NCBI RefSeq assembly: GCF_000685155.1
Contig: NZ_JMIY01000002.1
Span: 419,755 to 472,761, forward strand
From: Candidatus Methanoperedens nitratireducens
GTDB taxonomy: Archaea; Halobacteriota; Methanosarcinia; Methanosarcinales; Methanoperedenaceae
Length of the DNA stretch: 53,007 nt
Reading direction: 5' to 3'
Shown here: piece by piece, positions 27,299 through 36,100 of the stretch
Numbering within the stretch: the first letter of the stretch is position 1
How the letters are laid out: each line of letters starts with the position of its first letter
Notes under the pieces: model-generated
Told to the model about the DNA's origin: nothing
Seen by the model: only the letters and a program-made list of their open reading frames with translations
Database searches by the model: none
Position numbers and translations under genes: made by a program

Positions 27299-27844
27299 TT
27301 AATTACGCCGCTTCAACAGGAAGAGCAATGCCAATAATCCAGCCAGGGAGATTATAAACCCGAACCCAGGAGCAGACGGAGTTGGTGTTGGTGTAATTAT
27401 CTCGTCCGGAGTTTCTTCAGGAGTCTCTTCTGGAGTTTCTACTGGTGTTACTTCCGGAGTCTCTTCAGGTGTCTCTTCTGGTGTTACTTCCGGAGTCTCT
27501 TCTGGAGTTTCTACTGGTGTTGGCGTAACCATGTCATACGGGGTTTCCATCGGTGTTGGTGTTACGCCCGGGGTTCCTGTTGTATCAGGCGGAGCCCCTA
27601 TAGCCATCAGAGCTGCACTGGGATCTTCAGCATAGTTTGGTTGGTCTCTAAAACTACTCCCATAAGTAGTCAAATCTGCTGCAGCTTCTGGGCTTGCAGG
27701 TGCTGGGTTAACATGACATGTACCGCATGTACCTTCACCATACACTGCAGTTAGATTTGAAAGATATTCGGGTCTTGCTAAGGCATCCGGTGCCCCAATA
27801 AAAGCTACGATTAGTAGTATTACAGGTATTATTTTCCTATTCAT
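27299..27844 (-). CDS. exported CxxCH (haem-binding-like) protein with PGF-CTERM anchor
   Basis: 181 residues. Signal peptide (about 4-23, cleaved near DALA), then a single haem-c motif EGTCGTCHVNPAP near 37-49, followed by a long ETPEETPEVTPEE linker made of near-identical repeats, and the C-terminal sorting signal APGFGFIISLAGLLALLFL with KRRN tail (PGF-CTERM, processed by archaeosortase A). The design suggests a small monohaem surface protein on a flexible stalk. ANME-2d archaea export many c-type cytochromes; this one is small and has one site only. A shorter relative of its N-terminal half is at 43988-44170. Confidence 0.85.
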   Translation of the reverse strand: MNRKIIPVILLIVAFIGAPDALARPEYLSNLTAVYGEGTCGTCHVNPAPASPEAAADLTTYGSSFRDQPNYAEDPSAALMAIGAPPDTTGTPGVTPTPMETPYDMVTPTPVETPEETPEVTPEETPEETPEVTPVETPEETPEETPDEIITPTPTPSAPGFGFIISLAGLLALLFLLKRRN

Positions 27845-28020
27845 TTATTCATCTCCCTTCTATACATATCTTATATCTTTTATTCTCTGTTTTGTTTAGT
27901 GATTTCGTGCAAATGTCTCTTTTACACAGGATTAACATCTAAAGCAGAGAATCATACATTAACATAAAATCACTGATTTGATATAAAAACATCGAAAGTT
28001 TTTAGGATTGTTTTAGTTTT

Positions 28021-28040
28021 TTAGCATATATAAATGCTAA
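28021..28040. promoter_or_regulatory. palindrome flanking a TATA-like core
   Basis: TTAGCAT-ATATAA-ATGCTAA, a perfect 7-bp inverted repeat around an A/T core. It lies in the 327-base gap 27845-28171, which otherwise holds no gene, about 180 bases upstream of the CxxCH gene start. It could be an operator over a promoter. On the plus strand it is followed by a T-rich stretch, so a terminator reading is also possible. Confidence 0.4.
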
Positions 28041-28171
28041 TTTTTGTTTTTTATAGTTTATAACGATACAATTTTCTATTTAACTCCCGGATACTGCCCC
28101 GAATGCTCATATATACTTTATTCATAATCATCATAGTTATCAATAAAAAAAGATCTAAACTAAAGAAGGGG

Positions 28172-28750
28172 TTATTTTAACCAGATAATTTCTGGCTTGC
28201 TTCTTTCAGGCATCTTGATTTCGCCTTTCGGATAGCCGAATATCAGCGGTGCAACAGCTTTATAGCCCTCCGGAGCGCCGAGTTCTTTTAAGAAAGTCTC
28301 GTCCATGAGTGCAGGCAACACGCCCCCAACCCAGCAGCTTCCAATACCTCTGGAGTGCGCTGCCAGCATCATGTTCTGTGCCGCCATAGCGCAGTCCCAG
28401 TCGGTTGTCATCATGTTTTTATTCCCGAGGATAATCACAAGCACAGGTGCTCCGTAGAACATATCCGTGCCCTTTGTTTTAAGAAAGACGAGAAATTCCT
28501 TTGCATTTTGTGATGTGTCTTTAAACGGATCAATTAAAGGGATCATAGCCTTCTTGCCGTTTTCCGAGATCTTTCTCATAACGTCTTTATTCTCTATTAC
28601 TAAAAAGCTCCAGGGCTGAAGATTAAAACCTGAAGGAGCATACTTTGCGCAGTCGATGAGGAATTCAATCTCCTCCTCCGGTACAGGATCGTCCCTGTAT
28701 TTTCGAACGCAACGCCTTGTTTTTATTATTTCGATTACATCTTTCAACAT
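28172..28750 (-). CDS. nitroreductase family protein (FMN)
   Basis: About 192 residues, NfsA/NfnB fold. FMN-binding signature RRCVRKYRDDPVPEEE near the start, then CAKYAPSGFNLQPWSF, GSCWVGGVLP and PLIFGYPKGE. It reduces flavin- or quinone-like or nitro compounds with NAD(P)H or F420H2; the donor is not evident. ATG at 28750 is chosen, with GGTGG just upstream. It is divergent from a DJ-1/PfpI gene, and a 24-bp palindrome lies between them, which points to a shared stress regulator. Confidence 0.93.
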   Translation of the reverse strand: MLKDVIEIIKTRRCVRKYRDDPVPEEEIEFLIDCAKYAPSGFNLQPWSFLVIENKDVMRKISENGKKAMIPLIDPFKDTSQNAKEFLVFLKTKGTDMFYGAPVLVIILGNKNMMTTDWDCAMAAQNMMLAAHSRGIGSCWVGGVLPALMDETFLKELGAPEGYKAVAPLIFGYPKGEIKMPERSKPEIIWLK

Positions 28751-28767
28751 TACCACCTTTATCTTAA

Positions 28768-28791
28768 ATGGTTCTTAATATTAAAAACCAT
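28768..28791. promoter_or_regulatory. 24-bp near-perfect palindromic operator in a divergent promoter
   Basis: The half-sites are ATGGTTCTTAAT and ATTAAAAACCAT, symmetrical except for one position pair. The centre lies about 29 bases before the nitroreductase start and about 83 before the DJ-1 start. Location and symmetry fit a dimeric repressor, for example MarR or ArsR type. No regulator gene is adjacent. Confidence 0.55.
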
Positions 28792-28861
28792 ATCGCTCAT
28801 AGCTTTCTTAAAATGGCGAAGGTATTTAACACTAAATGAAATAGATATCGTGGTAATCAAT

Positions 28862-29404
28862 ATGATAAAAGCACTGGTTCTAATGGCAGAGGGCTTTGAA
28901 GAGATTGAACTCTCAAGCATAGTAGATATACTGAGAAGAGGCGGAATAACAGTGACAACGGCTGGTTTAAAAGGCGGAATCATAACAGGGTCCAGAGGTA
29001 TTAAAATACAGCCTGACTCGTCGCTGGATAGCATTAAAGAGTTGTATGATATTGTAATATTACCTGGCGGCTCTCCAGGATACATAAATCTTGGCAGGAA
29101 CAAACGGGTTCTGGATCTGGTGAACAAATACCATAACGAAGGAAAGATCGTTGCAGCTATATGCGGGGCTCCTTCTGTGCTGGCAAAATGTGGTCTCCTC
29201 TCCGGACGGAAGGCAACCATTTATAAAGGGATGGAAAACGAGTTAAAAGGCGCGGAGTACGTAGTTGAACAGGTTGTTGAGGATGGAAATATAATAACCT
29301 CACAGGGTCCTGGAACAGCTATCAGGTTTGCTTTAACAATATTAAAGAGGCTCACAGACGAGGAAAAAGCAGGAGAGATTCAAGATCAGTTAATGTTCAG
29401 GTGA
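28862..29404 (+). CDS. DJ-1/PfpI family protein
   Basis: About 180 residues from ATG 28862. DJ-1/ThiJ/PfpI glutamine-amidotransferase-like fold: KALVLMAEGFEEIELSSIVDILRRGG at the start, DIVILPGGSPG, and the nucleophile elbow AAICGAPSVLAKCG with the conserved cysteine. GFEE supplies the conserved glutamate. Members act as deglycases, chaperones or glyoxalases under carbonyl or oxidative stress. The shared operator with the nitroreductase suggests joint induction by reactive carbonyl, quinone or redox stress, which is inference. Confidence 0.93.
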   Translation: MIKALVLMAEGFEEIELSSIVDILRRGGITVTTAGLKGGIITGSRGIKIQPDSSLDSIKELYDIVILPGGSPGYINLGRNKRVLDLVNKYHNEGKIVAAICGAPSVLAKCGLLSGRKATIYKGMENELKGAEYVVEQVVEDGNIITSQGPGTAIRFALTILKRLTDEEKAGEIQDQLMFR

Positions 29405-29442
29405 ATGAGAGATAAACACTTTTTAAATGTCTGCTGCCATAA

Positions 29443-30597
29443 TTATACCTCAGGCTCAAAATAATGCAGCATCACAGTAAAACCCGCCTCATGTGCATCT
29501 TTTGCAACTTTAAGTATGCGCTTTGTCTTTTCTTTCATATCAGGCTCAATATCAGGTCTTGAAAGCAGCCTCTCGCACTCCTCAACCAGTGGCTCAGGTT
29601 CCTGCTCGTTTTCCATTGCATAGAGTTCCATTAGACCTGAGAGAACGGGAAAATCGCCGAGATTTCTTACTTTCTCAACATAGTCCTCAAGCTCATTTTG
29701 TGTACCGAATTCCTCATCAAGAGAGTCGGGATCCATATTAACGATGGTTACTGAGCCGCAAGTATCGTATTTACCGGGCGGGAGATCTAATTTTTTTGGT
29801 TTTTTGATTTTGGCTGGCGTTTCCGCCTGTAGAGGAGCTTTTTCTGCGGTGTAAACATCGGCAAAATACTCCTTCAAATGGAAATAATAAAGGTATCCTT
29901 CAAGTTTGTCCCTGTTCTCTCGCAGGCTTTTTATGTATTCTTCGATACCTGCTTTTGCCTTTTGGAGATTTTCCTGGGTTGGTTCTAATTTGTATTCGCA
30001 TAATGGGACAAGGGCTTTAGGGAGGGCATATTCTACCTTTCTCCACATCTCGCCGGATTTTTTATACTTATTCAGGTAAGGGATTACCTGTGTCAGAGGT
30101 TCATATGCTTCTTCGTATCTTCCAAGGTTCAATAAGGCATAACCGCGCCACAGGTATCCTACTGCAATTTCGTCATAAAGTCTGTATTTAATTCCCGCTG
30201 CTATGTCTTCATCTGATTGATAGCAGTTCTCAGCAGCCCACTCGAAGAGCTGGTTGGCTTTTTGCGGATCGGTTTTTGCGAGGTTGAAGTAGATTCCCTT
30301 CCTTAATTGATATATTCCTTCTTCAACTAAGGAACTTGTACTTTCTTTATCTTTTCCAGTCGATTCCTCAATTCTTGATGTAGGCACGCGAAAAGTAGTA
30401 AAGTATTGAAACATTTTCCTTGATTTTTGTTCATCACTCCAATATTTGTATATTACTGCTAAATTGTTATAACATCTTGCAGTTTTTGATTCGACTTCCC
30501 TTGGAAATTTATCATATGCACCTTTTTCCTTTAAGTAAATCTCGCATCTATTTTGCTCATTTTTTATAAATTCAATAAACTTTTTATTGTTTATCAT
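29443..30597 (-). CDS. TPR-like helical-repeat protein downstream of toxin cassettes
   Basis: 384 residues, soluble, no signal. Helical repeats of TPR type are visible, for example YNNLAVIYKYWSDEQKSRKMF and YLWRGYALLNLGRYEEAYEPL. A lysine-rich linker near 265-275 and an acidic C-terminal domain (about 280-384) follow. It begins 9 bases after the PD-(D/E)xK nuclease-like gene and reads the same way, so it probably belongs to the same transcript. A role as immunity or chaperone for the nuclease is possible but unproven. Confidence 0.7.
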   Translation of the reverse strand: MINNKKFIEFIKNEQNRCEIYLKEKGAYDKFPREVESKTARCYNNLAVIYKYWSDEQKSRKMFQYFTTFRVPTSRIEESTGKDKESTSSLVEEGIYQLRKGIYFNLAKTDPQKANQLFEWAAENCYQSDEDIAAGIKYRLYDEIAVGYLWRGYALLNLGRYEEAYEPLTQVIPYLNKYKKSGEMWRKVEYALPKALVPLCEYKLEPTQENLQKAKAGIEEYIKSLRENRDKLEGYLYYFHLKEYFADVYTAEKAPLQAETPAKIKKPKKLDLPPGKYDTCGSVTIVNMDPDSLDEEFGTQNELEDYVEKVRNLGDFPVLSGLMELYAMENEQEPEPLVEECERLLSRPDIEPDMKEKTKRILKVAKDAHEAGFTVMLHYFEPEV

Positions 30598-30605
30598 GAT
30601 GCCTC

Positions 30606-31067
30606 TTACTTATTCACTGCTATGACAACGATATCAACAGTTCCTGTAATTTCTTCTCCAGTTATAGAATCTTTGAACTTATACGGCAGACTCGCTGGCA
30701 GATTCAAATTATCCTTTATTGCCTGGCTTTTCGGTCCATTAAGATAGAGAATAAATTGCTTCTGAACGTTTTCGTTCTTAAAGTAATCTTCTCCAACGTC
30801 CTTAACCACATATTTTGCATTAAACTCAAGGGCATCTGTTAATTTATTAGGTTTAATGTACCTATCTAAATTGCCCAACGTCAAGCTCTGCCTTGCCTTA
30901 GCCTCCACAATCTTCAGCACAGTCCCATCGAGCACTGCATAATCCACGCCGCCTTTATTGATATGTTTCAGATCAATTATAGTAGTACATAATGAGTGTA
31001 TATTGCTTAAATTAGATAACTTACTCAATAAAGAGTTTCCATCGAATGGATGCAACATCTCTATCAC
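30606..31067 (-). CDS. PD-(D/E)xK nuclease-like protein, candidate toxin cassette
   Basis: 153 residues. GGVDYAVLDGTVLKIVEAKA gives an Asp42...Glu55-x-Lys57 pattern on consecutive predicted beta strands, the active-site signature of PD-(D/E)xK nucleases, including many polymorphic-toxin tips. The rest has QKQFILYLNGP-like strands and no other domain. No signal peptide. Its ATG overlaps the stop of the OB-like 108-residue gene by four bases (ATGA), typical of coupled toxin-immunity pairs. It may be a stand-alone toxin tip that can recombine onto the large secreted protein upstream, or an ordinary nuclease of unknown role. Confidence 0.65.
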   Translation of the reverse strand: MIEMLHPFDGNSLLSKLSNLSNIHSLCTTIIDLKHINKGGVDYAVLDGTVLKIVEAKARQSLTLGNLDRYIKPNKLTDALEFNAKYVVKDVGEDYFKNENVQKQFILYLNGPKSQAIKDNLNLPASLPYKFKDSITGEEITGTVDIVVIAVNK

Positions 31068-31390
31068 ACTGGTTCGACTGCTTTTAGATCAAGTCGTGCT
31101 CCTTTAAGTCTAATATAATCACCTTTCTTGAATATTTTAAGACGCTCTTTACTGAAAAAAATGCTTAATTTACCTACTCCTATATTCAAAACAGCATGTG
31201 GAATCTCCTCCATCTTTTTATCGATGGGTACAATAATATCTTCTATATATCCATATATATCAGCATATGGACCTTGGTATTGGTTCTGGTTTATTGAAAT
31301 TGGTATAATTTTTAATTCTTTTTTATCTGTTTTCTCAATCAAATCTGCAACATAGATTAAAACTTTTAAATATTTTAATTTTCCTAACAA
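31064..31390 (-). CDS. small OB-like protein related to the candidate immunity protein
   Basis: About 108 residues, TTG start at 31390 behind AAAGGA. The C-terminal stretch KKGDYIRLKGARLDLKAVEP matches the end of both repeats of the 303-residue protein at 32167-33078 (KIGDYIKAVGRLDIRKVKE). A conserved strand pattern and a closing GD-x-I-K-x-x-G-R-L-D motif suggest an OB-like barrel. No catalytic residues are evident. The coupling to the nuclease-like gene and resemblance to the toxin-adjacent gene make an immunity function the best guess. Confidence 0.6.
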   Translation of the reverse strand: MLGKLKYLKVLIYVADLIEKTDKKELKIIPISINQNQYQGPYADIYGYIEDIIVPIDKKMEEIPHAVLNIGVGKLSIFFSKERLKIFKKGDYIRLKGARLDLKAVEPV

Positions 31391-31494
31391 ATCGTCCTTT
31401 CAAAGTTTTTTTGAATCGTCCAATGCCAGTTTTGTACCATCATCTAATTCGACTATTATATCCTGGGTATAGATTTTCTCCTGATAAACACTTA

Positions 31495-31792
31495 GAACCT
31501 ATCCGAAAAATCAATCAATAGTATATTTCCGAACGAACCACAGAGTCGACTATGAACGCTGTTCATAAATGAACATGAAAAAGACGATTAACAACGAACT
31601 CAAAACGAACTTAAACGAACTCATAAGCCCGAGTTCGTTTAAGTTCGTACCAGTTCGTTGTTTATATTAGCTCAACCACATCGGAATCTAAGATGCAGTA
31701 TAGTTGAACTTTTTCATACCAGGACACAGAGGGCACGGAGACGTCTCTGTGTTCTCTGTGCTCTCTGTGGTTTTAACTTTTCGGATAGACTC
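31495..31792. mobile_element. 298-bp MITE with 16-bp terminal inverted repeats and TTA target duplication
   Basis: Ends are GAACCTATCCGAAAAA and, on the other strand, GAGTCTATCCGAAAAG (12 of the first 16 bases plus the neighbouring core agree). TTA flanks both sides (31492-31494 and 31793-31795). No transposase is inside. It contains a long hairpin at 31590-31662, a 16-base palindrome near 31559 (TGTTCATAAATGAACA) and a CACAGAG/CTCTGTG-rich segment at 31724-31770. A related end lies at 40-58. The transposase that would mobilise it in trans is not in the window. Confidence 0.72.
31590..31662. repeat. long imperfect hairpin with CGAACT iterations inside the MITE
   Basis: A 33-base arm made of three CGAACT units (31590-31622) pairs with its complement at 31631-31662. 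The inner 18 bp are perfect and the outer 10 bp are perfect, separated by a short mismatched patch; the loop is ATAAGCCC. It could fold in single-stranded DNA or RNA. Confidence 0.7.
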
Positions 31793-31846
31793 TTACATGT
31801 ATAATTTTAATTATGCGAGCCTTTAGACTCCCACTTTCTTCATGGT

Positions 31847-32141
31847 TCATAAAGGTACTCCTGGGCGAGCGGTTACTACATACCCATTATCGCCAACTAA
31901 GACAGATAGCTTCTTTCTATCAGTATTTGGCACTTCGTAAACACGCCATATATTTCCATCAACCATTTTTGGCTCCTTCTAAAATAAGATTTTGAATCCT
32001 ACTTTCATCTGCATATTCTGAACCAGAGATCAGGAACTGATTACCAGACGGGTTTATTACATGATTATCTCTGATATGAGCCCAACCAGATCCATCCGCG
32101 TTACGTGTACATGTCGTAGCGCCATTTACCGAGTTTGCCAT
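31847..32141 (-). pseudogene. displaced polymorphic-toxin tip (EndoU/BECR-like), frameshifted
   Basis: The first part reads MANSVNGATTCTRNADGSGW then AHIRDNHVINPSGNQF and ends at a TGA near 31959. Reading past a run of five A (31966-31970 on this strand) in the next frame continues as VDGNIWRVYEVPNTDRKKLS...GYVVTARPGVPL with stop at 31847. Dropping one A restores a single roughly 97-residue domain. Its W-x-H-I-x-x-x-H start and G-x-V-V-T-A-x-P end match the layout of the tip of the large toxin at 33106-36237 and of EndoU/BECR toxin domains. It lacks a secretion domain, as expected for a displaced orphan cassette. Confidence 0.68.
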
Positions 32142-32166
32142 CTTTTAACGTAGCTCATCAATAAGT

Positions 32167-33078
32167 TCACTCTTTGACTTTTCGAATATCCAATCTTCCT
32201 ACTGCTTTAATATAATCCCCTATTTTTAGATTCGAACCCTTTGGTATTTTTACTGCAACAAAAATACCACAATCTACTATTACATATTTGTAATGATAGT
32301 CTTTTTTTATGTAGTTCGAACCCTTCTTTACCTCGCAATAAAATTCAATTAAAGGAACAAATTCTACTAATTTACCAGAAAGATAACAATATTCTTCGTA
32401 TCTTTCTACATTTTTGATCTCTTTTTTAATTTCACTAGTTTCAGTTAGTACAGTGGGTAGTAATGAAAGCATCACATTATATTTCTCTCCTACAAAGAAA
32501 GTACCTTTTTCTTCAAAATCACTAACGAAACACTTTAGTTCACGTCCCCTAATATTGATTATAATACGTTCTCTGGATTTTTTGAGATCTAGTCTACCTT
32601 CTGCTTTAATATGATCTCCAATTTTAAAATCATAGTCTTTTGGCATTTCTATAGCAACAAAAATGCCGCAATCCACAATACCATCTTTATAATCAACATA
32701 TTCTCTGATATAGTAGCCATCTATTGCATCATAATATAAGCTCACTAATGGAGTAAAGTCGACTATTTCGCCAGAGAGTGTATAATGAGTTTCATATTTT
32801 TCTCCTTTTTCGATCTCTTTTTTAATCTCGTCAGTTTTAGCTAGTTCGGTAGTCAGTAATGAAAGTACCACATCGCACATCTCTCCCTTAAAAAAAGGAC
32901 CTTTTTCTTCAAAATCACTAACGAAACACTTTAATTTATTTCCTTTAATGTTGATAATAACATTTGCTGTGATCTTCTGAATGTCAAAATCTTTAACATC
33001 GATGATTTCTACCTCTAAGGAGTATTTATCGTCTTCTACATTCACTATTTCTATCTCTTCGGAGCGCATCTTATTCAT
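32167..33078 (-). CDS. tandemly duplicated candidate immunity protein
   Basis: 303 residues in two homologous halves (about 41-165 and 166-303), more than half identical. Each begins IIN-I-x-G-x-x-LKCFVSDFEEKG and ends VDCGIFVA...KIGD-x-IKA-x-GRLD. DNA identity between the halves is also high, with a period of about 393 bases. The fold looks OB-like, soluble, acidic. It lies 27 bases downstream of the large toxin gene, where immunity genes of polymorphic toxins normally lie, and is related to the 108-residue gene at 31064-31390. A zinc or enzyme motif is not seen. Confidence 0.72.
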   Translation of the reverse strand: MNKMRSEEIEIVNVEDDKYSLEVEIIDVKDFDIQKITANVIINIKGNKLKCFVSDFEEKGPFFKGEMCDVVLSLLTTELAKTDEIKKEIEKGEKYETHYTLSGEIVDFTPLVSLYYDAIDGYYIREYVDYKDGIVDCGIFVAIEMPKDYDFKIGDHIKAEGRLDLKKSRERIIINIRGRELKCFVSDFEEKGTFFVGEKYNVMLSLLPTVLTETSEIKKEIKNVERYEEYCYLSGKLVEFVPLIEFYCEVKKGSNYIKKDYHYKYVIVDCGIFVAVKIPKGSNLKIGDYIKAVGRLDIRKVKE

Positions 33079-33105
33079 TTAATCACCTATAAATGGAATG
33101 CAAAT

Positions 33106-36100
33106 TTATTTTATCTCATCTGGGAATGCAGTTACTACATTACCTTTACCAATGCCACCCATTTCAAAGGGTCTGTCGCTTACAACAACACTAAAATCGT
33201 GTAATGATCCGTCTTTGGCTGTGAATTTCTTCGTATATTTATATTGGTCTCCCGGTATTGATTTGGCTATCTCACCATACTTTATAGTGTCAAAAATCAT
33301 TTCTTGAACTTCTTGTTCTGTTTTTGAGCCAAATTTATCGATTATTTGTGCCCAATGCACTTCCTTAATCTTCGTCCATCCCCAAGTACTTGTTCCCTCC
33401 TCCAGCCACCTTACTTCATCATCGCGCTTGGTAACACCAATGGTCTTTCTCAAATCTCTATTATTCTCAACCACTTTCAGAATATCATCAGCAGTAATGT
33501 CCCCTTTCTTCAAGGCGCTCACAGCACCGCCATAGATAGCATCCAATGCCCCCAATTTAACACCTTCGAAAGGCACGTATTTCAACACGTATCTTGCCAA
33601 AACCTTACCAACATCGATAGCTTTGCTCGGATATTTAGTAATAAACAATCCTACAGCTCCGCTAACCTTGACAGCATCTCCTAATCCTGAAAATATACCT
33701 GCTGCATTCAGTGCCGCGCCAAGCGCATCTCCATTTATAAACGCCTGCACAGCATCCCTTGCATCAGCTACTGCTCCTGCTACAGGTATTAATGAGAAGC
33801 CTATCCAGCCCACTAAGTAATAGGGTGAAGATGCTATATCGCCTACTAACCAGTTCATGCCTCCGCCTTCGATGCCCGTTTCTCCGAAGACCGCACCGAG
33901 TATGATCGCCCTTCCTATTTCAAGAGCACCAGCTTCTGGAGTAGCCGTTTGTGGGATAAGCGGCTCCGGATCCACGTTATCAGGAATGCCGTCGAAATCC
34001 GTGTCAGAGTTTAAAGGATTAATTCCCAGTGCGATCTCGTCAGGGTCATCTATTCCATCGCCATCACTATCCACCAGCGTTGGCTTACTGTTAATCTTGA
34101 AATACTTCTTTCCATCAACTTCAACGAGTACTCCAGCCTCTTCCCCATCCGACAGTCCATCGCCATCCGTATCAGGATCATACGGGTCAGTAAAGTACCA
34201 GTTCCCAAGCCCATCCCTGAACCCTCCTGTCTCCAGGGCATCAGGGATGCCATCGCCATCTGTATCTGCATGTTGGGTTTCTTCAGCATAAACCAAAACA
34301 TATGTAGCATCCGCAGAATTATCTCCATAGTAATCGTCTTTATCCCAGATTCCAATAGGCCCGCCCTGATGTGTAAACTCTAAAATACCTGCTGCAACCC
34401 TCAGTGCGCTCACAGGTGAGTCACTGTTTCCATATCTTACGTGCATTCCATAGTTCCCTGAGCCATAAGACTTTGCCCTGTTGCACCAGGCGTAAATCGG
34501 TCCGCCATCTATGCCAGTTTGATCTGGGCATCTGGGAGTACCACCACCTGACCAATGATGATACCAGCCTGATGCGTTTATTCTGTACAGGCCAGGCAGG
34601 AATGAAGCACTTCCATTAAACCAGTTTGTTCCACCATGTCTATTATTGGTAATACGAATAGTCCACGAATTGTAAACAACATCACGCCCTGTATTCATTT
34701 CAGCCTCGAACAGGGCATTCCATGCAGGTACGTAAAAGATCGCGAACACAGAGAAGTGTGATGTTGTTCCTGTGACCGTGCGATTATCAGGATCTACTGT
34801 TGATTCTATCTGGATAAAGGTGCCAAGAGTCTCATTGAAATAGAAAAGAGAGAGGTTTGCAGGATCGCTTACTTTATCTGGATTGTAAGGCAGGCTTATC
34901 CTGGCTGTTTCAAATGATCTATTCAGGCTGAGATCAACAACAGGACTTACAAGTGCAGAGACGTTATTGAGATATCCTGAAGCAACATTATATATCTTCA
35001 AATCTCTTGCCAGGTCTCCTCTACCTGTAATTGATACCCTGACATCGAGTGTATCGTGAGTTTTTACAGAAGTATAGACCTCATCCCCGTCCAGGATACC
35101 GTCGCCGTCTGTGTCAGGGTTTAAGGGATCTGTACCAAGGCGCAGTTCACTGTCATCATCCAGACCGTCGTTATCTGTGTCTTTCAGAAGTGGATTCGTG
35201 CCTATGCTTACCTCAAAGCCGTCTGGCAATGAATCCTTATCTGTATCGCTGACAAGGGGATCTGTTCCGAGCGTTTGTTCCTGAAGATTGGTAAGACCGT
35301 CGTTATCTGGATCTTCTTCTGCATCGGGTATTCCGTTGCTGTCTGAGTCGACTGAGCGAATGTCAGTGAGAAGACCCAGCTTCATCAATTCAAAGTAATC
35401 AGTTAGACCATCGCCATCCGTATCTTCTTTGAAGGGATCTGCTCCTATGCGATATTTTACAAACACGGGTAGCTGGCCTCCCAGCATCTCATAGCCGTCT
35501 TTAATTCCGTTCCCTGCCTCGTTCTCCTGTGTTAATGAGGAGTCTGAATCAGGGTTTTGCGGATCGAATCCCAGCAGTCTCTCGTAGTATTCGGGAAGCA
35601 TGTCCCCATCAAGGAGAAGGGTGATGGATCTTGTCCGTCCGATTGAATCTACGGCACTGATGGTGATGTTGTTTATTTCAACAAGATCTACGATTGTTGA
35701 GAAATTCTGATCTATGACCGGTACTGTGAATGCCGCTCCGTTGTGAGTTAAAGTGATACTGGTTACTGCTGCCTCGGCTATGGTGCCTGAGACTGTGATT
35801 GGCTGGTTTGAGGCTGTGTCGTCGGATGGGGAAAGTATGGTGATTAATGGTGTTTCGTCTTCTATCCAGAGCGTGGTATGGCTTCCAGGGCTGCTTCTTA
35901 CCTGAATTTCCAGTTCATTTTTTTCTTGGACTGCTATGTTCTTTTCTATCAGGCGGATGTTTTGATTGAACTCGTTTGTCCTGACTACTGTTTCTCCGTT
36001 GAGCCTGATTAAAGAACTGCTGCTTTGATTGTTTTCTTCATCGCCATTCTGGATGTATAAGGTATAGTTACCGTTTATTCTGCTAAGTGAGAAATTATCC

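Larger units (their letters stand above)
31400..31850 (-). pseudogene. small partner (immunity-like) gene split by a MITE
   Basis: The 5' piece (31850-31796) starts with an ATG overlapping the stop of the displaced toxin tip (ATGA) and encodes MNHEESGSLKARIIKIIH. The 3' piece (31491-31400) encodes VYQEKIYTQDIIVELDDG and a short lysine-rich end, then TGA. Removing the 298-bp MITE with one TTA target copy joins them in one continuous frame of 49 codons plus stop. The product was therefore a small partner of the toxin tip, and the insertion has inactivated it. Confidence 0.7.

Noticed and set aside
31590-31662. CRISPR-like short repeats (CGAACT)
   Set aside because: The units are short, have no unique spacers of constant length, and form one hairpin inside a MITE.
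31813-31995. 60-codon plus-strand frame
   Set aside because: It is antisense to the displaced toxin tip, whose frame is supported by motif similarity and gene overlap.
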